DNA of 64,000 nt, taken from the NCBI RefSeq assembly GCF_905171765.1, contig NC_053398.1:45290323-45354322 (forward strand), written 5' to 3'. The stretch is from Bufo bufo (Eukaryota > Chordata > Amphibia > Anura > Bufonidae). Under the pieces are notes generated by a model. The model was not told the DNA's origin, made no database searches, and saw nothing but the letters and a program-made list of their open reading frames with translations. The position numbers and the translations under genes are program-made. This document shows positions 33,641 through 43,904 of the stretch, piece after piece; position 1 is the first letter of the stretch, and every line of letters starts with the position of its first letter.

Positions 33641-33975
33641 GAAGGTTTTTCCAGGAGTTTTACACTGATGACCCATCCTACTGCCGCCCGCTGACTTCTC
33701 AAACAGCTGATCGGCGGGAGTACCGGGTGTCAGACCCCCACCGATCAGATACTGATGACCTATCCTACTACAGCGCCGCTGACTGATCAGCAGGGTCCCC
33801 CAGGTGTCAGACCCCCACCGATCAGATACTGATGACCTATCATACTGCCGCGCCGCTGACTTCTCAAATAGCTGATCGGCGGAGGTCCCAGGTGTCAGAC
33901 CCCACCGATCAGATACTGATGACCTATACAGAGGACAGGTCATGGGTATAAAGATCTCAGAAAACCCTTTTAAAC
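33640..33975. repeat. Family P element with internal tandem repeats
   Basis: The block containing CCACCGATCAGATACTGATG and GACCTATCCTACT recurs about three times with a period near 95 bp. The element starts TTTTTCCAGGAGTTTTACAC and ends TCAGAAAACCC. Confidence 0.7.
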
Positions 33976-34971
33976 ACAGCACAGTGTGGGCAGCACTTCT
34001 TAATCCTTGCAGGTTTCCACAAAACGAACAAGAAATGCCAAGAAAACAAACTACAAACTAGAACTTGGAAGAAGAACACGTGACCGCCCCAGACACGGAT
34101 CTAGGGTTTATGCTCCGCAATTCCCATGGTTTTTCCCGATTTGTCGGAATTCAAGAAAATTCCTTTAAGAGACTGAGCGGTTGGCACAGAACGGCTGCCC
34201 TGTGGCTGCTCCCCGGGAGGTCTCACACAACCGGCTGCATGACATTTCCTCATTGGCATGGTCTCATATAAACAGTATTCCACCGCCCTGATGTGAACAT
34301 ATCGAGGGCCCTTCTTGGACCGCACCGGATCACCGGATCCCTATTCTGTCTGGTTCTTTCAGTCCCCAAAAAACACTCTAAGATTTTCCAACAAAATCCC
34401 CAGTACCCAGCATTAAGTCACCCTTTCCCCTTGTAATCAGCCATCTCTTACTGACCTCCATACATGGGTGACAACCAGTGCGTCCAGTGTCCCAGCAGCC
34501 ACGCGGGTTGTCACTCGGGTTCCCTGATGGACTCGGGGGGCTATCGACAGCTCCCGGGGGGCTGGATTATGCTTCTTGCCATTTTTGGAAACAAAGTGAA
34601 GAAAAGCCGACATAAGAGCCGAGGGCTTCCTATACTGGGACTATTCATCAGTGAGAGCGTTATAGCGGAGTATCACACACAGACGGTATACAACACTGCG
34701 CTATGATACGGTAGACACCACAGACTTCACCTGACCGATGGAACTGGGCATGGTGCTGGTAACCCTCCTCCGTGGAGATAACGCCATGTTCTGCGGCTAC
34801 TAACAACCGTTCACACGTTGCCTCACAGCTAGTCGCACAGCGATGATATTCCGGAGCTGTCACTTTACAGGGGAATTTTATAACGTTCAGTGCGGTGCCA
34901 CATTTTATGGAATGCCGGGCGGATTTAAACAATGCTCCAATTCATAACTACACATAGTGAGAAGAGGCTAC
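33976..34971. other. No repeat ends recognised; no gene called
   Basis: This kilobase lacks MITE ends and could be single-copy host sequence, perhaps part of an intron if the minus-strand promoter at 35.7 kb is real. Frames at 34101-34325 and 34660-34932 (minus) and 34464-34706 (plus) have no recognisable domains. Confidence 0.35.
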
Positions 34972-35560
34972 ATGGCAGCGCTACAGCAGGCTAGATGGCG
35001 GCGATACAGCAGGCTATATGGCGGAGCTACAGCTGGCTAGATGGCGGTGATATATATACAGCAGGCTAGATGGCAGTAATATACGGCAGGCTAGATGGCG
35101 GCGATATACGGCAGGCTAGATGGCGGCGATATACGGCAGGCTAGATGGCGGCGATATAGGGCAGGCGGCGATATACGGCAGGCTAGATGGCGGCGATATA
35201 CGGCAGGCTAGATGGCGGCGATACGGCAGGCTAGATGGTGAAGATACAGCAGGCTATATGGTGGCGATACAGCAGGCTATATGGCGGCGATATACGGCAG
35301 GCTAGATGGCGGCGATACGGCAGGCTAGATGGTGAAGATACAGCAGGCTATATGGTGGCGATACAGCAGGCTATATGGCGGCGATATACGGCAGGCTAGA
35401 TGGCGGCGATATACGGCAGGCTAGATGGCGGCGATACAGCAGGCTATATGGTGGCGATACAGCAGGCTATATGGCGGCGATATACGGCAGGCTAGATGGC
35501 GGCGATATACGGTAGGCTAGATGGGAGCACTACAGCCGGCTATATGGCAGCACTACAGAC
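34972..35560. repeat. Minisatellite of about 24 bp with YY1-like units
   Basis: The unit is GGCTAGATGGCGGCGATAT plus ACGGCA or ACAGCA. By eye about a dozen units keep an exact ATGGCGGCGAT, and others read ATGGTGGCGAT or ATGGTGAAGAT. ATGGCGGC is the core of the YY1 binding consensus. A higher-order block of mixed units is repeated at about 35209-35300 and 35300-35400. Confidence 0.9.
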
Positions 35561-35900
35561 AGCAATATGGGAGCACTATACCTCCTCTCCAGTCACTGTC
35601 ATCTACCACTATTCATGACTGATCCCAGTCCAAGCCTCTGCACAGCGACCCCGGCCGCCCTCACACATAGACAGAAGGTAAGTAGCCCCCGCAGCACTTA
35701 CCTGAGAGCTGCACCTGCTGTTATACTAAACCTGCTCCCGGATCCTACGAGTGCACACGCGGGGCGGGGCCTCCCGGAGGGGCGGTGACTCTGGCCACGC
35801 CCACCCGATGCTTTACCTCCTGGGAACGAAGCGGCTGCGTTTTAACCCGTGCATCGCCGGCTAGTTCTGTCCCGGGAACTTCGAGTGATTATTCGGGGGC
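35561..35900 (-). promoter_or_regulatory. GC-rich promoter-like segment with a consensus splice donor
   Basis: The segment is rich in CpG and holds GC-box motifs (GGGGCGGGGCC at about 35761, GAGGGGCGG and CACGCCCACC after it). Reading the minus strand, a possible non-coding first exon ends at 35702 with CAGCTCTCAG followed by GTAAGT, a perfect donor. A plus-strand donor, ACAGAAG followed by GTAAGT (35678), is also present, so direction is not certain. No downstream coding exon is identified. It is the best candidate here for a genuine host promoter. Confidence 0.4.
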
Positions 35901-36780
35901 TTCACAAGAGACCCCTGAACTGACACGTGCATGTAACAGCGGGGGCTATAGGAAAATGTAGCTGAAAGGTCGGACGTGTTGCCCCAGCTGTTCCTGTCTG
36001 GTGACTGGTGTGCGGTTTCCCTGGACCTGTAAGAGCAGGGTGTAATTAGGGAAGATATGTGCGGACAGCGCCGCTCTTATCCATGGGCTGTGACTGGTAT
36101 TGCAGCTCAGATGGATTCCATTGGTTTGAATGGTGATGAGCTGCAATACCAGACTCTGACTATAGACAAAAAGGGGCGCTGTTTCTGTAACCAATTGCCA
36201 TGGTGCCATATGAGCAATTAAATACCGTTTACATAAATAAATAAATACACTAGACCCTGTTATGGTAAAATAATGGCCACGGTCCTTTATTATGGGTTCA
36301 TTTACAAACCATTAAAATTCATAAATAATCATATACTCCCATAACTGTCCCCCCAGCAAAGCTGGGTGACTAACCCCCCTCTAATATTGGACCGCCATTC
36401 AAAACATAGGGGAGGGCGGGCGAGACGACGTGTTGACTGACGGACAACCTCTGGACCTGCTGAGAGCTTGTATAAAAATAGTCAAATTCCCTGCCTCTGG
36501 AACTTGAGTAGCCAATCACAGATGGGCAGAACACAGGTATCCAGCAACAGGTAGGCAACCACTGACCAATCACCTCTTGTTATTAGAAATACCTCAGGTG
36601 ACTATTGTAAAACTACATATAAAGAAAAAGGCGGGAAAAGGGGGGAGACAGACAAAATGGAGAACACTTCATATACAATGGCACCATGGTGGTGACTTCG
36701 GCATACTCCTACATGCCCAGTCTCATTCTCCCCTACCTAAAAAAACACAGACAATGTATATGATTTTGTTAAGGAATTAA
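35901..36780. other. Small hairpins; no gene recognised
   Basis: GACTGGTATTGCAGCTCAG and its mirror TGAGCTGCAATACCAG (about 36090-36150) form a hairpin of a probable MITE. The short frames have no domains. Confidence 0.4.
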
Positions 36781-36822
36781 AGGGGTTGTCTCACTTCAGC
36801 AAATTACATTTATCATATAGAC

Positions 36823-37088
36823 CAGGAGTGCACAGCCTTTTCTGGCAGGGGGCCACATTGTCAGACTGAACCAATCCTAGGGGCCAAAAATAAAACTTAA
36901 AGGGGCATTACCACCTGAAAGCGTTATGGCATATTCATCGTTCATACCATAAATGTCTTTCTGGTGCCAGTTACACATCCAGGACACTCAGCTCATGGGA
37001 AAATACATGTGAGTAGCCAGGGGGATGGAGGGTTGGGGGCCACACAGAATGACGTTTACGGGCCACATGTGCAGGTTGTGCACCCCTG
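36823..37088. mobile_element. hAT-type non-autonomous element (266 bp)
   Basis: CAGGAGTGCACAGCC at the left is mirrored by GGTTGTGCACCCCTG at the right. The flanks ATATAGAC (36815-36822) and ATGTAGAG (37089-37096) match at six of eight positions, which fits an aged 8-bp duplication. Confidence 0.85.
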
Positions 37089-37244
37089 ATGTAGAGAAAG
37101 TTAATACAAGGCACTAATGCAGTGGTGGGCAAACTTTTTTGTCAACTGAGCCAAATATCGCCAAAACCACGATTGAAATTTCTTTCGAGAGCCACATTTT
37201 TAAAACCTAAAATATTGCGTCAACAGTACCAGTGAGGACTATTA

Positions 37245-37716
37245 GGGCTCATGCACACGACCGTGTGCCGCCCGTATCAAGGACCCATTCACTTCAATGG
37301 GTCCAGGATCCGGGATATGAGTGCTACAGAGTGCTTCCGTAGTGCCTCTGGCTGTGCCTCCGCACCGCAAAAAAGTAGCGCATGCACTACTTTTTTAGCG
37401 GTGCGGAGGCACAGCCAGAAGCACTACGGAAGCACTCTGTAGCACTCATATCCCGGATCCTGGACCCATTGAAGTGAATGGGTCCATGATGCGGGCTTCA
37501 CACGGCCGTGTGCAGCCCGCATCATGGACCCATTCACTTCAGCATGCGCTACTTTTTTGCGGTGCGGGCAGTCGGATATGGATCGCGAACCCCATTCAAG
37601 TGAATGGGTCCACGATCCTCATGCAGCTGCCCCATGGTCTGTGTCCGTGCATTGCGGACCGCTATTTGCGGTCCACAGCACATGCACGGCGCCCTTACAT
37701 TCCTGGGCATGAGCCC
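37245..37716. repeat. Family S MITE with a long central hairpin
   Basis: GGGCTCATGCACACGACCG and GGGCATGAGCCC are the ends. The centre is a palindrome with arms of about 100 bp around CGCATGCACT: GTGCTACAGAGTGCTTCCG, GAGGCACAGCC and GCACCGCAAAAAAGTAG all recur inverted. TTA precedes it, but the right flank does not match. Confidence 0.8.
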
Positions 37717-37784
37717 AGAGTGTGTTTTTACATACTTTTATATGTACTTTCTTTTATTTGGATCTTGATTATTATTTCATTTTA

Positions 37785-38775
37785 TGGGGGATATCTGTGG
37801 ATGACGCACTTATGGGGGATATCTGTGGATGACGCACTTATGGGGGATATCTGTGGATGACGCACTTATGGGGGATATCTGTGGATGACGCACTTATGGG
37901 GGATATCTGTGGATGACGCACTTATGGGGGATATCTGTGGATGACGCACTTATGGGGGATATCTGTGGATGACGCACTTATGGGGGATATCTGTGGATGA
38001 CGCACTTATGGGGGATATCTGTGGATGACGCACTTATGGGGGATATCTGTGGATGACGCACTTATGGGGGATATCTGTGGATGACGCACTTATTGGGGAT
38101 ATCTGTGGATGACGCACTTATTGGGGATATCTGTGGATGACGCACTTATTGGGGATATCTGTGGATGACGCACTTATGGGGGATATCTGTGGATGACGCA
38201 CTTATGGGGGATATCTGTGGATGACGCACTTATGGGGGATATCTGTGGATGACGCACTTATGGGGGATATCTGTGGATGACGCACTTATGGGGGATATCT
38301 GTGGATGACGCACTTATGGGGGATATCTGTGGATGACGCACTTATGGGGGATATCTGTGGATGACGCACTTATGGGGGATATCTGTGGATGACGCACTTA
38401 TGGGGGATATCTGTGGATGACGCACTTATGGGGGATATCTGTGGATGACGCACTTATGGGGGATATCTGTGGATGACGCACTTATGGGGGATATCTGTGG
38501 ATGACGCACTTATGGGGGATATCTGTGGATGACGCACTTATGGGGGATATCTGTGGAGGGCACTTATTGGGGATATCTGTGGAGGGCACTTATTGGGGAT
38601 ATCTGTGGAGGGCACTTATTGGGGATATCTGTGGAGGGCACTTATTGGGGATATCTGTGGAGGGCACTTATTGGGGATATCTGTGGATGACGCACTTATG
38701 GGGATATCTGTGGATGACGCACTTATGGGGGATATCTGTGGATGACGCACTTATGGGGGATATCTGTGGATGACA
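37785..38775 (+). repeat. 28-bp / 26-bp minisatellite
   Basis: About 35 units of GGGGGATATCTGTGGATGAC plus GCACTTAT. From about 38545 to 38690 the unit changes to a 26-bp form with GGAGGGCACTTATT, then reverts. The array is very homogeneous, which suggests recent expansion or conversion. Frames through it are artefacts. Confidence 0.95.
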
Positions 38776-38792
38776 CATATATAGCATAAGAT

Positions 38793-39013
38793 GCTATATA
38801 TGTGCCCTCCACAGATATCCCCCATAAGTACCCTCCACAGATATCCCCTATAAGTGCCCTCCACAGATATCCCCTATAAGTGCCCTCCACAGATATCCCC
38901 TATAAGTGCCCTCCACAGATATCCCCAATAAGTGCCCTCCACAGATATCCCCTATAAGTGCCCTCCACAGATATCCCCTATAAGTGCCCTCCACAGATAT
39001 CCCCCATAAGTGC
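38793..39013 (-). repeat. Inverted 26-bp minisatellite
   Basis: About eight units of TGCCCTCCACAGATATCCCC plus TATAAG, the reverse complement of the 26-bp units to the left. The junction is an AT-rich hairpin (CACATATATAGCAT / ATGCTATATATGTG at 38774-38802), so the two arrays face each other. Confidence 0.95.
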
Positions 39014-39994
39014 CTTCTAGTAAGTAAAGTAATGTATTAGTGGGGGGAAGGGAGGAGGCAGGGACATTTGCGGCGGGGCCGGTGCAGTGCCCGGCGCTGG
39101 GCACACACCGGGGGCAGCTCCTACCTTTCTGCTGCAGGACATTGAGCAGCGGCCTCTTCACCACTCCACCCCTTCTCACAGTGGGCAGCCGAACTAGAGC
39201 TGCGCTGCCCGCCCTTCTGCTGCTGTGCGCAGCGTGACATCTCACCCTCCGTCATGCGCCTCCTGCCCCACCTGCCTGCTTCATTCATAAAGTGGAAGGA
39301 GCAGACAGACGGGGCAGGAAGCGCATGACGGACAGTTTGCAAGCGGCTTGAGCGGCGCGATATGGCTGCGCGGCCGCCCACCCGCACCAAAGAGCCGCAT
39401 TGAAGGTTCTAAAGAGCCGCTTGTGGCTCGCGAGCCGCACTTTGGCGACCACTGCACTAATGTATTGTAATTGTCCATATTGCCTCCTTCGCTGGTTGGG
39501 TTAATTTCTCCATCACATTATTCACGGCTCGTATTCAGGGGTTACGACCACCCTGCAATCCAGCAGCTGTGGTCGTGCTTGCACACTATAGGAATAAGCT
39601 CCGACCTCTCTGATGGCCGGGCCGTGAGAGCTCACATAGGCTGCTATTTTTTCCTGTAGTGTGCAAGCACCACTTATGGATTGCAGGGTGGTCGTAACCA
39701 TGGAAACGAGCAGTGTATAATGTTATGGAAAAATGAACCCAGCCAGCAAAGGAGGCAATATGGACAATCACAATACATTAGTAAGTGCCTTGTATTAACT
39801 TTCTCTACATGATAAATGCTATTTGCTGACGTGAGACAACCCTTTAAGCTAAGGCTACATGCACACGAACGTAATTTGCTTCCATGTCGGACACGGAAAG
39901 AGAATACATTCGTGTGCATGAGCCAGGCTTGGACTAGCCCACCGGGGAGAGGGGGGGGGGGATTCCTTGGTGGGCCACCAGTCTCCTGTGCCTG

Positions 39995-40130
39995 GAGATT
40001 ATTCATAGTAACATAGTACATAAGGCCGAAAAAAGACATCTGTCCATCCAGTTCGGCCTGTTATCCTGCAAGTTGATCCAGAGGAAGGGAAGGCAAAAAA
40101 ACAAAAACCTGTGAGGTACAAGACAATTTT
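39995..40130. repeat. LINE-tail-like dispersed repeat
   Basis: The segment ATAGTAACATAGTACATAAG through TTCGGCCTGTTATCCTGC and GATCCAGAGGAAGG is one I associate with the 3' parts of frog LINE-derived repeats. This rests on recall of the sequence, not on a search. Confidence 0.4.
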
Positions 40131-40198
40131 CCCCACTTACGGAGGAGTAATTACAGTATTTCTCTTGTTTCTCAGGAGAGATAATTATTGTAGCCTCT

Positions 40199-40777
40199 CA
40201 GGGCCGGCGCCACCCATAAGCAAAGTAGGCCACCGCGTAGAGCGCACTCCTGCTAGGGGCGCCGCTCTGGCCGTGACGTAGTAGTTGCTGCTGCAACGCC
40301 CCACCCCCAGCGCGGTGCGGAGTAGAAAGTGGTCGGTAACCTTCACTCGGGGCCGGGATCAGCGGAGGAGAAGATCAGGAGGCGCAAGGAGCGGCCATGG
40401 TGCTGGTAAAAGAGTTGTAAGTCGCGGGATGGGGGCTGTATGGGGACGTGCTGTCCTGGGGAGGGAGAGAAGGAATGAATGAGGGGAGAGCAGCCCGGAG
40501 GAGGCGATGATGGGATTACTGCTGGCGCCTGGCAGGATGTGTGAGAGGCTGGGACGGAGCTGGGTTATGGGATGGAGAGGTGACATACAGGTGACAGATG
40601 TATATACATAGCACGGGGGCATATAGATCAGACTGAGGATGCATATACATAGCATGGGAGCCTATCGATCACAGTTGAGGATGTGAGGACAAAAAAGGGG
40701 TGGGTTAAAGGGCGTGGTCAAGGGTGCGACAAAATTAGCTTTTGCCTAGGGTGGCAAAAATCCTTGCAGCAGTCCTG
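40199..40777. mobile_element. hAT-like element with GC-rich exon-like cargo
   Basis: CAGGGCCGGCGCCACCC at the left and a decayed mirror, CCTTGCAGCAGTCCTG, at the right. Typical subterminal motifs (AGAGCGCACTCC; TTGCCTAGGGTGGCAAAA) are present. The flanks do not show a matching 8-bp duplication, so the right border is uncertain. The interior is GC-rich and holds the short exon-like segment at 40397-40416. Confidence 0.55.
40397..40416 (+). pseudogene. First-exon-like segment resembling a phosphatidylinositol transfer protein start
   Basis: An ATG in good context (GCGGCCATGG) is followed by codons for MVLVKE and then TT, directly before GTAAGT (40417-40422). Class I phosphatidylinositol transfer proteins (PITPNA/PITPNB) begin MVL[IL]KE[FY], and from memory their first intron falls close to this point. 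The next base after splicing would complete a Phe codon. CpG-rich sequence lies upstream. Because it sits inside a hAT-like repeat and no second exon is visible, I treat it as a possible captured exon copy. Twenty bases are a small match and chance cannot be excluded. Confidence 0.3.
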
Positions 40778-40852
40778 TCTAAACTTCCCGGGCTGCTGGC
40801 AGTGAAGGAGGAGAGAACATGTCCGGCCATCCTCCTGCCCTCCCTGCTGTGG

Positions 40853-41345
40853 GTGGGCGGCCGCGCAGCAATTATTGTGGCCTCGCTCAGCCATATCGCG
40901 CCGCTCAAGCTGCTGGTAAAATGCCAGCGCCCAGCAGTCAGTGCAGTGAGTGTCAGAAACATCTCCGTCATGCGCCTCCTGCCCCGTCTGCCTGCTCCTC
41001 CCACTTTATGAATGAAGCAGGCAGGCGGAACAGGAGGCGCATGACGGAGGGAGCTCAGGGAGAGAGGTTAAGCTCAAGCTGCCGGCTCGTGGACCCCCCG
41101 CAGTGCATGGCCCATGTGCCCGCCCCGCTGCCCTGACAGCTGCTCACTCCGCAGCCGCTGCCCCTTGCTCTGGATCGCAGCAGCAGCAGAAGCAGCGCGG
41201 GGAGGAGCTGGGCAATGACCATGGAGCAAAATGTCCTGCAGCAGAACTCCCAGAAGGTAAGTGCTGCCCCCGGTGTGTGCACAGCGCCGGGCACTGCACC
41301 AGCCCCGCCGCCAGTGTCCCCGCCTCCTCCCTCCCCACTGATACA
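40853..41345 (+). repeat. GC-rich segment homologous to the hAT at 37.1-39.5 kb
   Basis: GGTGGGCGGCCGCGCAGC, the CCGTCATGCGCCTCCTGCCC hairpin with its mirror GGAGGCGCATGACGG, and CTGCCCCCGGTGTGTGC match the reverse complement of about 39020-39400. The outer hAT ends are absent. The segment leads directly into a 25-bp minisatellite. Confidence 0.8.
41215..41256 (+). other. Exon-like segment ending in a consensus donor
   Basis: ATGACCATGGAGC opens a frame reading MTMEQNVLQQNSQK, which ends exactly at GTAAGT (41257-41262). The homologous place in the hAT at 37.1-39.5 kb (minus strand) also has a donor but a different upstream sequence. I do not recognise the peptide. Confidence 0.25.
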
Positions 41346-41353
41346 TTACTAGA

Positions 41354-41985
41354 GGGCACTTATGGGGATATCTGTGGAGGGCACTTATGGGGATATCTGT
41401 GGAGGGCACTTATGGGGATATCTGTGGAGGGCACTTGTGGGGATATCTGTGGAGGGCACTTATGGGGATATCTGTGGAGGGCACTTATGGGGATATCTGT
41501 GGAGGGCACTTATGGGGATATCTGTGGAGGGCACTTATGGGGATATCTGTGGAGGGCACTTATGGGGATATCTGTGGAGGGCACTTATGGGGATATCTGT
41601 GGAGGGCACTTATGGGGATATCTGTGGAGGGCACTTATGGGGATATCTGTGGAGGGCACTTATGGGGATATCTGTGGAGGGCACTTATGGGGATATCTGT
41701 GGAGGGCACTTATGGGGATATCTGTGGAGGGCACTTATGGGGATATCTGTGGAGGGCACTTATGGGGATATGTGTGGAGGGCACTTATGGGGATATCTGT
41801 GGAGGGCACTTATGGGGATATGTGTGGAGGGCACTTATGGGGATATCTGTGGAGGGCACTTATGGGGATATCTGTGGAGGGCACTTATGGGGATATCTGT
41901 GGAGGGCACTTATGGGGATATCTGTGGAGGGCACTTATGGGGATATCTGTGGAGGGCACTGTTATGGAGATATCTGTGGATGACA
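41354..41985 (+). repeat. 25-bp minisatellite, about 25 units
   Basis: Units of GGGCACTTATGGGGATATCT plus GTGGA, almost identical to one another. Two units have GTGTGG in place of CTGTGG (about 41770 and 41820). It ends GATGACACATATATAGCAT, the same end motif as the array at 37785-38775. All three forward frames are open because the unit is 25 bp without stops. The 300-codon frame is not a gene. Confidence 0.95.
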
Positions 41986-42019
41986 CATATATAGCATATA
42001 TATGATAATGTGTGTAAGT

Positions 42020-43480
42020 ATAAAATACCCTATATAATGCCACTAGAAAATGCCCCTAGTAAATGCCCACATAGTGCTCCTCTCCCCTTCCCAATAGTGT
42101 CTCCCATAATGTGCCAGTATAAAATACCCCCATAGTGCTCCTTCCCCTTCACCATAGTGCCCACATAATGTGCCTATATAATATGCCCCCATAGTGTTCT
42201 CCCCCCCAACTCCATAGTGTCCCCCATAATGCGCCAGTATAAATGCTCTTCATAGTGCCCCCATAATGTGTCTATATAATATGCCCTCCAACACCATAGT
42301 GCCCCCATAATGTGCCAGTATAACATGCCCCCATAGTGCCCCCACTGATGTGCCAGTATAAATGCCCCCATAGTGTCCCCCATGATGTGCCAGTGTAAAT
42401 GCCCCCAGATATGCCAGTATAAATGCCCCCATAATCCCCCATTATGTGCCAGTAGATGCCCCATAGTGTCCCCATGATGTTCCAGTAATGCACCCAGTAG
42501 ATGCCCCCATAGTGTCCCCCATGATGTGCCAGGAGATGCCCACATAGTGTCCCCATGATGTGCCAGTAATTCCCCCAGTAGATGCCCCCATAGTGTCTCC
42601 CATGATGTGCCAGTAATGCCCCTATTGTGTCCCCCATGATGTGCCAGTAGATGCCCCCATAGTGTCCCCCATGATGTTCCAGAAATGCACCCAGTAGATG
42701 CCCCCACAGTATCCCCCATGATGTGCCAGTAATGCCCCCAGGTAGATGCCCCCATAGTGTCCCCCATGATGTGCAAGTAGATGCCCTCATAGTGTCCCCC
42801 ATGATGTGCCAGTAATGCCCCCAGTAGATGCCCCCACAGTATCCCGCATGATGTGCCAGTAATGCCCCCAGGTAGATGCCCCCATAGTGTTCCCCCTGAT
42901 GTGCCAGTAAGGCCCCTATAGTGTCCCCCATGATGTGCCAGTAGAAGCCCCCATAGTGCCCCCCATGATGTGCCAGTAATTCCCCCAGTAGATGCCCCCC
43001 CCCCAGTGTATCCCATGATGTGCCAGTAATAGAAACATAGAATGTGTCGGCAGATAAGAACCATTTGGCCCATCTAGTCTGCCCAATATACTAAATACTA
43101 TGGATAGCCCCTGGCCCTATCTTATATGAAGGATAGCCTTATGCCTATCCCATGCATGCTTAAACTCCTCCACTGTATTTGCAGCTACCACTTCTGCAGG
43201 AAGGCTATTCCATGCATCCACTACTCTATTGTGTCCCCCATGATGTGCCAGTAGATGCCCCCATAGTGTCCCCATGATGTGCCAGTAGATGCCCCCATAG
43301 TGTCTCCCATGATGAGCCAGTAATGCCCCCATCATGTGCCAGTAATGTCCCCATAGTGTTCCCCATCATGTGCCAGTAATGCTCCCATAGTATCCCCAAT
43401 CATGTGCCAGTAATGGCCCCCATAGTGTCCTCCATCATGTGCCAGTAATGCCCCCATATTGTCCCCCATCATGTGCCAGT
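42020..43480. repeat. Degenerate GTGTCCCCCATGATGTGCCAG minisatellite
   Basis: Units of variable length (about 45-65 bp) combine GTCCCCCATGATGTGCCAG, TAATGCCCC and AGTAGATGCCCCCATA. The units are diverged, more so in the left part. The array is split at 43023-43232 by a LINE fragment. The His/Gly-rich minus-strand frames are artefacts. Confidence 0.85.
43023..43232 (-). mobile_element. LINE fragment, CR1-like C-terminal end
   Basis: On the minus strand the end of a frame reads VDAWNSLPAEVV followed by FKHAWDRH, which resembles the last residues of CR1/L2-type reverse transcriptase proteins (a W-N-L-P motif, then F-K and D). The DNA contains CATTTGGCCCATCTAGTCTG, a common LINE-tail segment. 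The fragment interrupts the minisatellite. Confidence 0.6.
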
Positions 43481-43856
43481 GCCTGTGTCCCGTGACATCA
43501 TCGCTCCGCCTGCACCAGCCTCTGATAGGCTGCAAGCCTAGTGCCTGCAGCCTATCAGAGGAGCAGGAAAGGGAGACGCCTCTCCCTTGATCTGCTGCAA
43601 CATTAATCTGTATCACTCATCTCCCCCTGACCTGCTGCCGTCGCTGCCGAGCTCCGGATCGGGATTCAGCCAGCAACACGGTTCTCAGAACCGGATCTGG
43701 AGAACCGGAGCGAACCGGCTGAATCCCATGCCTGCCTTTAACCCCTTAAGTGTGCTACACTTAATAGGGTTAGGCATAAATGTCTTGGTGTGTGCAATGC
43801 GTGTTTCCTATGTGTGATTGGTGTGTGCTATATATGTTCTATGTATCAGTGGTGTA
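43481..43856. other. Hairpin and unassigned sequence
   Basis: CCTCTGATAGGCTGCA and its mirror TGCAGCCTATCAGAGG form a GC-rich hairpin at about 43520-43563. GAACCGG repeats follow. No gene. Confidence 0.5.
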
Positions 43857-43904
43857 CATGGGCGTCCGCAGGGAGGGGCAAGTGCCCCCCCCTAGGGCCA
43901 GCAG

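Larger units (their letters stand above)
37120..39454. mobile_element. hAT-type element (2335 bp) with minisatellite cargo
   Basis: CAGTGGTGGGCAAACTTT and GCACTTTGGCGACCACTG are the ends. CACTAATG is duplicated exactly on both sides (37112-37119, 39455-39462). The interior holds a family S MITE (37245-37716), a 28/26-bp minisatellite, an inverted 26-bp array and a GC-rich part (about 39040-39400) with a minus-strand splice donor (CAGAAAG followed by GTAGGAG near 39126). No transposase frame is recognisable. The GC-rich part and array are homologous, in inverted orientation, to 40853-41990. Confidence 0.9.
36781..39845. repeat. Foldback MITE, family G (copy 3), with two hAT insertions
   Basis: AGGGGTTGTCTCACTTCAGC at the left and CGTGAGACAACCCTTTAA at the right are the family ends. 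The arms are intact except where two hAT-type elements entered at 36823-37088 and 37120-39454. Removing both rejoins the sequence TAGAGAAAGTTAATACAAGG with CACTAATGTATTGTAATTG as in copies 1 and 2. Confidence 0.9.

Noticed and set aside
37785..38775. CRISPR-like regular repeats of 28 bp
   Set aside because: There are no spacers; units are directly adjacent, and the context is a vertebrate transposon.
40199..40777. Clean insertion borders for the hAT-like element with the exon-like segment
   Set aside because: TAGCCTCT and TCTAAACT do not match. The right border may have been replaced by later rearrangement.
41103..42005. 300-codon open frame rich in GISVEGTYGD repeats
   Set aside because: The 25-bp minisatellite has no stop in any forward frame, so long frames arise automatically. 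Three overlapping frames are open at once.
42174..43073. 299-codon minus-strand frame rich in His, Gly and Trp
   Set aside because: It is a read-through of the degenerate GTGCCAG minisatellite, and a second overlapping frame looks alike.
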